In this document: positions 36,864 to 45,367 of the stretch, in pieces
Position numbering within the stretch: position 1 is the stretch's first letter
Layout of the letters: each line of letters begins with the position of its first letter
Origin: Vicinamibacterales bacterium
Lineage (GTDB): Bacteria > Acidobacteriota > Vicinamibacteria > Vicinamibacterales > 2-12-FULL-66-21
Assembly (NCBI GenBank): GCA_036496585.1
Contig: DASXLB010000066.1
Span: 62,001 to 126,000 of the forward strand
Direction of reading: 5' to 3'
DNA length: 64,000 bases
The notes under the pieces: model-generated
Seen by the model: only the letters and a program-made list of their open reading frames with translations
Told to the model about the DNA's origin: nothing
Databases searched by the model: none
Translations under genes and position numbers: made by a program

Positions 36864-39800
36864 ATGATTTCGTCGGTCCGCCGTTTGACGGGCGGCTTGC
36901 TGCCGCTCATCGCCCTTTTCTTTGGCCCGGTCGTCCAGACGTCTGTGGGGCGCGCGACGCAGGCCGCTCCGACGCCGCCCAACGGGCAGGCCGCCGACGT
37001 CGTGCTGAAATCCTATCAATGGCGCAGCATCGGCCCGGACCGCGGCGGCCGGTCGATCGCGGTCGCCGGCGTCAAGGGACGTCCGAGCGAAGCCTACTTC
37101 GGCGCGAGCGGCGGCGGCTTGTGGAAGACCGTCGACGCCGGAGACCACTGGCGGCCGGTGACCGACGGGCAGATCAGCAGTTCGTCGGTCGGCGCGGTCG
37201 CCGTCGCCGAATCGAATCCCGACATCATCTACATCGGGACCGGCGAGTCGTGCATCCGCGGCGACATCATGGGCGGCGACGGCATCTACAAATCAATCGA
37301 TGCCGGCAAGACGTGGACGCACGCCGGCTTCGGCAACGACACCGTCGACGCGATCTCGAAGATTCGCATCCACCCGACCGACCCCGACGTCGCCTATGCG
37401 GCGGTGTTCGGCAAGTACGGCGGCCCCAGCGCCGAGCGGGGCGTGTTCAAGACGACCGACGGCGGCAAGACCTGGCGCAAAGTGCTGTTCCGCGACGACA
37501 AGACCGGCGCTGTCGACATCGCGCTCGATCGCCGCAATCCCAACGTGCTTTACGCGGCGATGTGGGAGGCGTACCGCGTCGAATACCAGATGTCGAGCGG
37601 TGGACCCGGGACGGGACTGTTCAAGTCCACCGACGGCGGCGAGCACTGGAGCGAGATCACCCGCAATCCGGGGCTGCCCTCCGGCGTCGACGGGCGAATC
37701 GGCGTGGCTATTTCCGGCGCCGACGCCAACCGCGTCTACGCGCTCGTCGAGAACGAGCACGGCGGCCTGTTCGCGTCCGACGATGCCGGCGCCACGTGGA
37801 CGCTGGTCAACGAGAGCCGTAACATCCGGCAGCGCGCGTTCTACTACACGCACGTGATCGCCGACACGGCCGCCAAGGACACCGTGTATCTGCTCAACAC
37901 CAGCGCCTACCGCTCGACCGACGGCGGCAAGACGCTGACCAACGTCGGCGGCGGTACCCACGGCGACCATCACGATCTCTGGGTCGATCCCGACGATCCC
38001 AAGCATCTCGTGCTCGGCAACGACGGCGGCGGCACCGTCTCCGCTACCGCGGGCCAGCGCTGGACCGCCGAAGACTTTCCGACGGCGCAGCTCTATCACG
38101 TGATTTCAACGGCGCACGTGCCGTATCACCTCTGCGGCGCGCAGCAGGATTCGAGCACCATCTGCGTGCCGAGCAACGCCAACTCCGCACTCGAGCCCGC
38201 GAGCGGGCGCGGCGGGCGCGGCGGTGGTGGAGGGGGCGGCGGCCGTGGCGCCTCAACCGAGACCTACAACGCCGGCGGCGCCGAACCTGGCTACATCGCG
38301 CCCGACCCGCGAGATCCCGACATCTTCTATGCCGGGGGCAACAACGGGTCGCTCCTGACGCGGCTCGATCGGCGCTCGGGCAACCTGAAGGAGGTCAATC
38401 CCTACCCGCGGATGTTCTCGGGCGAAACGTCGGCCGAGGTCGTCGAGCGCTGGCAGTGGACCTATCCCATCGTCTTTTCTCCCGCCGACCCGACTGTGCT
38501 CTTCGCCTCGTCACAGCACGTCTGGCGCACGCGTAACGGCGGCGAGAACTGGGACAGGATCAGTCCCGATCTCACGCGCCACGATCCGAAGACGATGGGG
38601 CCGTCAGGCGGTCCGATCACACACGACATGAACAGCCCCGAGATCTACGCGACGGTGTTCGCGCTCGGCCCCGGCAAGAAGGACGTCAACATCCTGTGGG
38701 CGGGATCGGACGACGGGCTCATCAACGTCACCCGCGATGGCGGCAAGACGTGGACGAACGTCACGCCGAAGGACATGCCGGATCTCGGCCGCGTCAGCAT
38801 CATCGACGCGTCGTCGTTCGAGCCGGGCGCTGCCTACGCGGCGGTCAAGAAGCCGCTGCTCGAGGACCTAGCGCCTTACATCTTCCGCACGCACGACTTC
38901 GGCAGGACCTGGACGAAGATCGTCACCGGCATTCCGGTCAACGACTACGTCCATTCCGTGCGCGAGGATCCGACGCGCAAAGGGCTGCTCTACGCCGGCA
39001 CGCAGCACGGCTTCTACATCTCCTACGACGACGGCGATCACTGGCAGATGCTGTCGCTCAACCTGCCGGACGTGCAGGTCTCGGATATCTGGGTCGAGGC
39101 GAATTCCCTCGCGATCTCAACACACGGGCGCAGCTTCTACGTCCTCGACGATCTGGCGCCGCTGCGCCAGCACGGGCAGGAGGCGGCCGGCGACTTCTTT
39201 CTCTACAAGCCCGCTGATGCGATCCGCGGCGCGGGGGCGGCGTCGATACCGTACGTGCTGAACAAGGCGCCCGAGAAGCTGACCCTCGAAATCCTCGACG
39301 CGAAAGGCGCGGTCGTCCAGACGCTGCAGGGCGCCGTCGGCGGGCGGGGGCGAGGTGCGGGGGGTGCTGGGCGCGCCGGGGGTGCCAGGGGCGGGGGTGC
39401 TGGAGGTGCGGCAGGTGCCGAGGGTGCTCCCCCTGACGTGCCTGACGATCAGGGCGGCGGCGGACGCGGCCGCGGCGGTGCGCCGACGGCGCCGATGGCG
39501 GCGGGTCTCAATCGCGCCAACTGGAATCTCGAGTATCCCGCCGCGACGACGTTCCCCGGCATGATCCTGTGGGGCGCGACGACGAACGGACCGATGGCGC
39601 TGCCGGGCGCCTATCAGGTGCGCCTCACCGTCGACGGCACCTCGCAGACGCAGCCGCTGCTGATCCGCAAGCACCCGCTCCGCAACATCTCCGACGCCGA
39701 CCTGCAGCAGCAGTTCACACTGGCCCTGCAGATCCGCGACAAAGTCAGCGAGGCGAACACCGCCGTCGTCCAGATCCGCCGCATGAAGGACGAGATCAAG

Positions 39801-40139
39801 GACCGGCTGACGAAGTCGCAGGACGCGCAGCTCAAGGCGGCCGGCGATCGCCTGACCGCCAATCTCAGCGCCATCGAGCAGGACCTTTACCAGGTGAAGA
39901 ACCAGAGTGGCCAGGATCCGCTCAACTTCCCGATCAAAACCAACAACCGCCTCGCGTCGCTGCTCGGCATGACGCTGCGCGGGGAGGGCAAGCCGACCGC
40001 GAATATCGTCCCGATCTTCGACGACCTGAAGAAGGAGCTGAAGTCGGAGACTGATCGTCTCGAGGAAGTGCTGTCCGCGGATCTCGCCGCGTTCAATCAA
40101 GCGGCGCAGAAAGCCGGCGTGACGCCGGTGAACAAGTGA
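36864..40139 (+). CDS. Exported sortilin/VPS10-like multi-propeller protein (Asp-box repeats), paralog 2
   Basis: 1091 residues from the ATG at 36864, set by TGGAGG nine bases upstream. Signal peptide (LLPLIALFFGPVVQTSVG). Asp-box repeats run along the chain (KTVDAGDHW, KSIDAGKTW, KTTDGGKTW, KSTDGGEHW, TRDGGKTW), as in the paralog at 22045-25530, and both proteins share local phrases such as GVFKTTDGGKTW and GNDGG. Two Gly/Ala/Arg-rich tracts lie at about 445-465 and 825-875; the second is encoded by a GGTGC-type DNA repeat (39350-39440). The C-terminal third is helical with a coiled-coil-like stretch (QIRDKVSEANTAVVQIRRMKDEIKDRL). The function is likely extracellular polymer binding or degradation, but catalysis is unproven. 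Confidence 0.82.
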   Translation: MISSVRRLTGGLLPLIALFFGPVVQTSVGRATQAAPTPPNGQAADVVLKSYQWRSIGPDRGGRSIAVAGVKGRPSEAYFGASGGGLWKTVDAGDHWRPVTDGQISSSSVGAVAVAESNPDIIYIGTGESCIRGDIMGGDGIYKSIDAGKTWTHAGFGNDTVDAISKIRIHPTDPDVAYAAVFGKYGGPSAERGVFKTTDGGKTWRKVLFRDDKTGAVDIALDRRNPNVLYAAMWEAYRVEYQMSSGGPGTGLFKSTDGGEHWSEITRNPGLPSGVDGRIGVAISGADANRVYALVENEHGGLFASDDAGATWTLVNESRNIRQRAFYYTHVIADTAAKDTVYLLNTSAYRSTDGGKTLTNVGGGTHGDHHDLWVDPDDPKHLVLGNDGGGTVSATAGQRWTAEDFPTAQLYHVISTAHVPYHLCGAQQDSSTICVPSNANSALEPASGRGGRGGGGGGGGRGASTETYNAGGAEPGYIAPDPRDPDIFYAGGNNGSLLTRLDRRSGNLKEVNPYPRMFSGETSAEVVERWQWTYPIVFSPADPTVLFASSQHVWRTRNGGENWDRISPDLTRHDPKTMGPSGGPITHDMNSPEIYATVFALGPGKKDVNILWAGSDDGLINVTRDGGKTWTNVTPKDMPDLGRVSIIDASSFEPGAAYAAVKKPLLEDLAPYIFRTHDFGRTWTKIVTGIPVNDYVHSVREDPTRKGLLYAGTQHGFYISYDDGDHWQMLSLNLPDVQVSDIWVEANSLAISTHGRSFYVLDDLAPLRQHGQEAAGDFFLYKPADAIRGAGAASIPYVLNKAPEKLTLEILDAKGAVVQTLQGAVGGRGRGAGGAGRAGGARGGGAGGAAGAEGAPPDVPDDQGGGGRGRGGAPTAPMAAGLNRANWNLEYPAATTFPGMILWGATTNGPMALPGAYQVRLTVDGTSQTQPLLIRKHPLRNISDADLQQQFTLALQIRDKVSEANTAVVQIRRMKDEIKDRLTKSQDAQLKAAGDRLTANLSAIEQDLYQVKNQSGQDPLNFPIKTNNRLASLLGMTLRGEGKPTANIVPIFDDLKKELKSETDRLEEVLSADLAAFNQAAQKAGVTPVNK

Positions 40140-40182
40140 CGCGGGGCTTGAAAACGCGCGCGGCAGGTGAATAGAACCTCAT

Positions 40183-40206
40183 AGAAGATCAGAAGATCAG
40201 AAGGTC
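40183..40206 (+). repeat. Three tandem copies of an 8-bp unit
   Basis: AGAAGATC (40183-40190), AGAAGATC (40191-40198) and AGAAGGTC (40199-40206, one change). It lies in the 184-bp gap between the second sortilin-like gene and the GH127-type gene. The rest of the gap shows only partial inverted repeats around CCGGCT/AGCCGG (40280-40301). Confidence 0.7.
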
Positions 40207-40323
40207 CGGAGCTCAAGAGTCAACCTGCCTGCGTCTGAAACAGTCGGGATACCTTCCCGGCTCCTGATCCCTGCTCTCCCGGCTGATGGACACTGAGCCG
40301 GCGAAGGAGTACAAGATCGGCTC

Positions 40324-42747
40324 ATGACGATGACTCGCCGCGACATGATGAAGAATACGGGTCTCGTGGCCGTCGTGTCGGCGACGACGGGCTCGCTCCT
40401 GGAGCGGTTGAGTGTATCGGCCGCGGCGCTGCCGCTCAGCGCCATCGCCGGCGTCGATCGCGTCGTCATGGAGGGCGGCAAGACCTATCTCAACGGTTGG
40501 GCTGGGTACGGCGAACCGCCGCGCCGCGGGCGAGGGGGCGCGCCGAGGGACGCCGCAGCCGCGGCGCCGGTCGAGAACCCAGGGCCTGCGCCGACGACGA
40601 CCTGGAGCAAGGTGTCGGGGCCGGGCGACGTGCAGTTCGCGAACGCGAAGGCCGCGATGACGACCGCAACGTTCTCGACGCCAGGCACCTACGTCCTGCA
40701 GGTCACGGCCGACACCGGCACGACGACGGCCTCGTCCACGCTCTCCGTCAAAGTCGAGCTGCCGCCGCCGGCGGCGCAGCTGACCCCTATCTGGATCACT
40801 CGCTACGCGATCGACAGCCCGCTCTGGGACCACCGGATCAAGTCGCTCATCGTGTCGTGGATCCCGTACTGCATCGATCAGATGAATCGGAGCGATCTGC
40901 AGCAGGGGCCCGGCGGCCTCGACAACTTCATCGAAGCGGCGAAAGCGCTGCGCGGCGAGCCGCACGCCGCGCACAAGGGCTACGTCTTCTCGAACGCCTG
41001 GGTTCACCAGACGGTCGAAGCGATGAGCCTGGCACTGATGGTCGACGCGAAGGGGGACGCCGAGATCCTTGCCGCGCAGGCGAAGATGCGCGCCACGCTG
41101 GCCGATTGGATTCCGACAATTCTCGCGGCGCAGCATCCAAACGGCTACCTGCAGACGGCCTTCACGCTCGCCGACATGGCGCCGAGCCGGCCGCGCCCGG
41201 ACGGCACGCCTCGGCCGAAGTGGACGCAGCCGTGGTCGCCCGACTTCCGCGGCAACCACGAGGGCTACACCGGCGGTTACTTCATCGAGTCGGCGATCAA
41301 CCACTATTCGATGACGGAACGAAAAGACGCGCGCCTCTACAATGCGGCGAAGAAGCTCGCCGACTGCTGGGCGGATCACATCGGGCCGCCGCCGAAGCAG
41401 GAATGGTTCGACGGCCACCAGGAGATGGAACAGGCGCTCGTCCGGTTCGGCCGTTTCGTCAACGAGGTCGAAGGATACGGACACGGCGACCGCTACATCC
41501 ATCTCGCGAAGTTCCTGCTCGACTGCCGGAAGGGGGGAACCGAGTACGACCAGAGTCACCTGCCGGTCGTGGAGCAGTACGAGGCGGTCGGCCACGCCGT
41601 CCGCGCCGTCTACACCTACTCTGGCATGGCGGACGTCGCGGTCGAGACCCACGACACCGACTATCAGAGCGCGGTGAAATCGCTCTGGGACAACATCGTC
41701 CATCGCAAGTACTACGTGACGGGCGGCGTCGGCAGCGGCGAGACGTCCGAGGGCTTTGGCCCGAACTACTCGCTGAGGAACAACGCCTACTGCGAGACTT
41801 GCGCGAGCTGCGGCGAGATCTTCTTCCAGTGGAAGATGCATCTGGCCTATCACGACGCGCAGTACGCGGACCTCTACGAGAACACCCTCTTCAACGGCCT
41901 GCTGGGTTCGCTCGATCTCGTCGGGAAGACCTATTACTACCCGAATCCGCTGGCCGCCAACGCGCAGCGCACGCCGTGGAACGTCTGTCCGTGCTGCGTC
42001 GGCAACATGTCGCGGACGCTATTGATGCTGCCGACGTGGATGTACTCGAAAGGCGTGGACGGCATCTACGTCAACCTGTTCGCCGGGAGTACCGTGCACG
42101 TGGCGGACGTCGCGGGCACCGACGTCGAACTGACGCAGAAGACCGACTATCCTTGGAAAGGCACGGTCAGCATCGGCGTCAAGCCGGCGGCGCCGACCCG
42201 GTTCGCCATCCGCATCCGCGTGCCCAATCGCGACGTCAGCAGCCTCTACACGTCGACGCCGTCAGCCAACGGCATCCGTTCGCTCGCGGTCAACGGGACG
42301 CAGCTGACGCCTGAGATCGCCAACGGCTACGCGACGATCCTTCGGACGTGGAAGACGGGGGACCGGATCGACGTCGAGTTGCCGATGGTCCCGCAGCGCG
42401 TCCACGCGAGCGACAAGATCGAGGCGAACACGGGACGCGTCGCGCTGCGCTATGGTCCGCTGCTGTACAACATCGAACATGTCGACCAGGACATCACCGG
42501 CGCTCTACCGGCGTCTGCGCCCCTGAAGACCGAATGGCGGCCCGCCCTGCTGAACGGCGTGACTGTCATCACCGCGGCGTTCAGCGATGGCATGCCGCTC
42601 ACGGCGATTCCGAATTACGCGCGCTACAACCGGAATCCGCCGGCGCCGCCATATGTGCCACCGCCGCCCCAGGTGGCAGGCCAGCCGGCCGCGCCGAGAC
42701 CGGCGCCGCCACCGTCGGAGTCGATCATCTGGATGAAAGAGGCCTGA
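40324..42747 (+). CDS. GH127-type glycosidase (beta-L-arabinofuranosidase-like), Tat-exported, with N-terminal PKD/Ig-like domain
   Basis: 807 residues. The start has a twin-arginine signal (TRRDMMK then a hydrophobic stretch). After an Arg/Gly-rich linker (about 62-95) a small beta domain follows (TWSKVSGPGDVQFANAKAAMTT..TPGTYVLQVTADTG), like PKD/Ig-type domains. The catalytic (alpha/alpha)6 part from about 160 carries the Cys/Glu metal cluster of GH127 (formerly DUF1680): ETCASCGE near 495 and NVCPCCVGN near 556, where a Cys acts as nucleophile in characterised members. Predicted to release L-arabinofuranose from plant or microbial glycans in the periplasm. Adjacent genes include a GH27 enzyme on the opposite strand. 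The Tat signal suggests folding with metal before export. An AAGGAG ribosome site is 14 bases upstream; ATG at 40330 is an alternative start. Confidence 0.82.
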   Translation: MTMTRRDMMKNTGLVAVVSATTGSLLERLSVSAAALPLSAIAGVDRVVMEGGKTYLNGWAGYGEPPRRGRGGAPRDAAAAAPVENPGPAPTTTWSKVSGPGDVQFANAKAAMTTATFSTPGTYVLQVTADTGTTTASSTLSVKVELPPPAAQLTPIWITRYAIDSPLWDHRIKSLIVSWIPYCIDQMNRSDLQQGPGGLDNFIEAAKALRGEPHAAHKGYVFSNAWVHQTVEAMSLALMVDAKGDAEILAAQAKMRATLADWIPTILAAQHPNGYLQTAFTLADMAPSRPRPDGTPRPKWTQPWSPDFRGNHEGYTGGYFIESAINHYSMTERKDARLYNAAKKLADCWADHIGPPPKQEWFDGHQEMEQALVRFGRFVNEVEGYGHGDRYIHLAKFLLDCRKGGTEYDQSHLPVVEQYEAVGHAVRAVYTYSGMADVAVETHDTDYQSAVKSLWDNIVHRKYYVTGGVGSGETSEGFGPNYSLRNNAYCETCASCGEIFFQWKMHLAYHDAQYADLYENTLFNGLLGSLDLVGKTYYYPNPLAANAQRTPWNVCPCCVGNMSRTLLMLPTWMYSKGVDGIYVNLFAGSTVHVADVAGTDVELTQKTDYPWKGTVSIGVKPAAPTRFAIRIRVPNRDVSSLYTSTPSANGIRSLAVNGTQLTPEIANGYATILRTWKTGDRIDVELPMVPQRVHASDKIEANTGRVALRYGPLLYNIEHVDQDITGALPASAPLKTEWRPALLNGVTVITAAFSDGMPLTAIPNYARYNRNPPAPPYVPPPPQVAGQPAAPRPAPPPSESIIWMKEA

Positions 42748-42758
42748 GCGGTGCGGAG

Positions 42759-43031
42759 CTACTTCCGCAGCATGAAGTTAAGAATCGCCGCCATGCCCGC
42801 AAGCTGACCGATCCAGAAGAGGAACATCCACTTCATCAGCTCGAAGCGGTCACGAGCGAGTTCGACCCTCAGCTTCGCGCATTCGTCGAGCAGGCGCCGC
42901 TCGAAGCGCTCGGTGATGACGGTCAGCACCTGCGTCCACGTCTGTTGCCCGGCGTCGAGCATCTCAGAAAGCTCCCTCGCACCGTCGTGTCCCAGGCGCA
43001 TCGCCAGGGCCGCCGGTACTCTGCTTGTCAC
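42759..43031 (-). CDS. Small coiled-coil membrane protein (CCDC90/DUF1640-like)
   Basis: 90 residues. The N-terminal part is a short polar region (VPAALAMRLGHDGARELSEML), then an amphipathic helix rich in Glu/Arg (ITERFERRLLDECAKLRVELARDRFELMKW) that should form a coiled coil, and one C-terminal membrane helix (MFLFWIGQLAGMAAILNFML). This is the plan of DUF1640/CCDC90-type proteins. The start is GTG at 43031, with AGGAAG just upstream. It converges with the GH127 gene (11 nt between stops) and follows the GH27 gene by 70 bases on the same strand. Function unknown. Confidence 0.7.
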   Translation of the reverse strand: MTSRVPAALAMRLGHDGARELSEMLDAGQQTWTQVLTVITERFERRLLDECAKLRVELARDRFELMKWMFLFWIGQLAGMAAILNFMLRK

Positions 43032-43101
43032 GACTTCCTGCCTTTCTGGCCTCTGCTGACGACGGTCTCATCGTCGTCAGGAGGAAGTCAAGCAGGAAAC
43101 G

Positions 43102-45204
43102 TCAATCCGCCTTCTTCACGCGGCCGATCTTCACCAGCACGACGCCGTGCCTCGGCACGGTGGCGGTGAACTGTTTCGCGCCGTCAACGGGGCCGGCCGC
43201 ATCGGTGTGGGTCCACGGGAAGCGCACCGACGATCCGTCGGCGGCGCCGATGTCGGCGAACTTCACGTTCATCGGCAGGTCGACCGGCGCGCGGTTGAAC
43301 AGTCCCACGGCGTAGGTGCCATCCGACAGCGGCCGCGCCCAGATCTGCGTCCAGTTGTCGCTCCACACGCGGCCGGCCGCCTTGCCCAGCGGATCCTGGT
43401 TGATCGCAAGCACCTCGCGGTTGCCGAGCAGATCGATCGTCCAGTCGTCGAGGTGAGCCATGTCGGCCCCGATGAGCAGCGGCGCCGCCTGCAGCGCCCA
43501 CAGGGAGATGTGCGTCAACTGCTCGTTCGGCGACAGGTTGGTCGGCCGCGGCGGATCGATGCGTCCCCAGCCGAGACGGCCGACCACGAGCATGTCGGTA
43601 TCGTTCCAGTGTCCCGGACCGGCGAACTTCTCGTGGCCGGTCTGCTGAAAGCCGATCGCCGACATCGAGATCCACGTATCGGTGATGTCGCCGGTGACCC
43701 GCCAGAGATTGCCGCCGACCGCGTCACCCCATTCCCACACTCTGCCCCATCCGTACTGGCAGAGCGAGAACACGATGTCGCGATCGAGCGAATCGAGCAC
43801 GCCGCGCATCAGCGTGTAGGGCTTCTGGAGCACATCGAGCGGACTGTTCGTATCTGCGCGCACCGGGTACCCGCACCAGTCGTACTTGAGATAGTCGATG
43901 CCCCATTTCGCCCAGGTGCGCGCGTCCTGCGCCTCGTGTTCGTAGCTCGCCGCGAGTCCCTGGCACGTCGCGGTGCCGGGGCCGGAATAGATGCCGGCCT
44001 TGAGCCCCTTGCCGTGGATGTAGTCCACGAGCGCCTTCATGTCGGGAAACTTCTCGTTGGTCAAAATCTCGCCGTTCGCGTCGCGCCCCGCCTTGGCGTC
44101 GTTGCCGCCGTTGGGTCCCTTGTGCCAGCCGGCCTCCCACGCGTCGTCGATGTTGACGTAGGTGAAGCCCTGCGCGGCGAGGCCGCTCGCGACCATTCCG
44201 TCAGCGGCGGCGCGCACGTGCTCGGCGGTCACGTTGCCGCCCCACACGTTCCACGAGTTCCAGCCGAGCGGCGGCGTCAGCGCCAGGGGGTCCTTGCCGC
44301 CGACGATCGTGATGACGGCGTTCGACGTCCTGCCGTCCTTGCCCTTGACCGAGACCGCGACCTCGGATCGCCCTTCCTTCCGGAGCGAGCCGGTGATGAC
44401 GCCGCTGGTTGGATCGAGCGTCAGTCCGGAGGGAAGGTTGCTGGCGGTGAAGGTCAGAGGCGCATCCCCGGAGGCAGGCACTCGGAAGAGGAAGGGGCGT
44501 CCCGGCGTCGCCCCCGTGATGCGCGGATAGTTGATCATCGGCGCCGAGGTCCGGCTCGGCGCGATCGACGGTGCGGCTTCCGTCGCGGCGGCGGCTACCT
44601 GGATGTGCGCCTCCTGTCCGGGCTGCGCGACGATTGCAGCCCCTGCCCACTCCGCCGTGTCACCTGCGGTGCCGTCGTTGGCATCCACGACCGCGAGCAC
44701 GAGCCGTCGGGCACCGGCGAGATCCAGCGACACGGCCCGGGGCGTGTCGCCGCGATGCATCACGTCCGATTCGAAGACCTTCTTGCCGTCGACCCACGCG
44801 CCGAATATCACGCTCCCTGGCGGTGGCGGTGGCGGCGACGCCGCCCCCCCGGGCGCGCCGCCGGCAGCCGGCTGTCCGTCGTCGATGCCGACCATCGCCA
44901 CGAGCTTCGTCGCGGCGCCGCCGAGATCGATGACGATGTCGCCGTCAGAGAGCAGCGGCAGCGCGTGCGCGTAGGTGATGCCGCCAAGCGTGAAGGTCAG
45001 CGGCGGCGCAGTCGTCTGCCCGCGCGGCGGACGTGGACGACGGATCGCCGCAGCCGACAGGTCGAGGGCGTCGATCCACACACCGTTGGCTGGCGGCGTC
45101 GGCCCTTGAATCGCCGCGGCGTCCTGACGGAAGCCGACCAGCGGAGTCGACAACGACACGGCAGCCGCCGCGGCCAATGACACGCGAACGAAGGAGTGGG
45201 CCAT
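43102..45204 (-). CDS. GH27 alpha-galactosidase-type enzyme with NPCBM-like and Ig-like domains
   Basis: 700 residues from the ATG at 45204, seven bases after a TAGAAT; an ATG at 45213 is possible. Signal peptide (FVRVSLAAAAAVSLSTPLVG). N-terminal NPCBM-like module (VWIDALDLSA through LVLAVVDANDGTAGDTAEWAGAAI) interrupted by a Gly/Pro/Ala linker, then a putative Ig domain (GDAPLTFTASNLPSGLTLDPTSGVITG). The GH27 barrel follows: LGWNSWNVWGG, NIDDAW, YLKYDWCGYP with the nucleophile Asp, and WRVTGDITDTW with the acid/base Asp, then a C-terminal beta domain. It should remove terminal alpha-galactose from oligosaccharides in the periplasm or outside. It faces the GH127 gene, suggesting joint use on plant polysaccharide. 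Confidence 0.88.
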   Translation of the reverse strand: MAHSFVRVSLAAAAAVSLSTPLVGFRQDAAAIQGPTPPANGVWIDALDLSAAAIRRPRPPRGQTTAPPLTFTLGGITYAHALPLLSDGDIVIDLGGAATKLVAMVGIDDGQPAAGGAPGGAASPPPPPPGSVIFGAWVDGKKVFESDVMHRGDTPRAVSLDLAGARRLVLAVVDANDGTAGDTAEWAGAAIVAQPGQEAHIQVAAAATEAAPSIAPSRTSAPMINYPRITGATPGRPFLFRVPASGDAPLTFTASNLPSGLTLDPTSGVITGSLRKEGRSEVAVSVKGKDGRTSNAVITIVGGKDPLALTPPLGWNSWNVWGGNVTAEHVRAAADGMVASGLAAQGFTYVNIDDAWEAGWHKGPNGGNDAKAGRDANGEILTNEKFPDMKALVDYIHGKGLKAGIYSGPGTATCQGLAASYEHEAQDARTWAKWGIDYLKYDWCGYPVRADTNSPLDVLQKPYTLMRGVLDSLDRDIVFSLCQYGWGRVWEWGDAVGGNLWRVTGDITDTWISMSAIGFQQTGHEKFAGPGHWNDTDMLVVGRLGWGRIDPPRPTNLSPNEQLTHISLWALQAAPLLIGADMAHLDDWTIDLLGNREVLAINQDPLGKAAGRVWSDNWTQIWARPLSDGTYAVGLFNRAPVDLPMNVKFADIGAADGSSVRFPWTHTDAAGPVDGAKQFTATVPRHGVVLVKIGRVKKAD

Positions 45205-45211
45205 GCGGCGC

Positions 45212-45217
45212 ATTCTA
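45212..45217 (-). promoter_or_regulatory. Candidate -10 box (TAGAAT) for the GH27 gene
   Basis: On the minus strand TAGAAT is followed by seven bases and the ATG at 45204. The layout, including the bases after the hexamer (GCGC..), is almost the same as at 61005-61017, which supports a leaderless start at 45204 rather than the upstream ATG at 45213. Confidence 0.5.
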
Positions 45218-45367
45218 CTCCCGCGACACCGAACACGGCACACGCAGCGCGCGCCCGCAATCAGAACGGTCGCGTCCCCAGCACGCCAAATACAAACCAG
45301 AGCAGGCCGATGACGATTCGCGGCACCGACGCTACGATCGGGAGAACGGCGACTGTGACGCGGTTTC

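Noticed and set aside
45261..45367. Small hydrophobic ORF ending in LLWFVFGVLGTRPF (minus strand) between the ankyrin and GH27 genes
   Set aside because: The ending looks like a membrane peptide, but the only start codons in the non-overlapping part leave about 21 residues and there is no ribosome site, so I could not support a gene.
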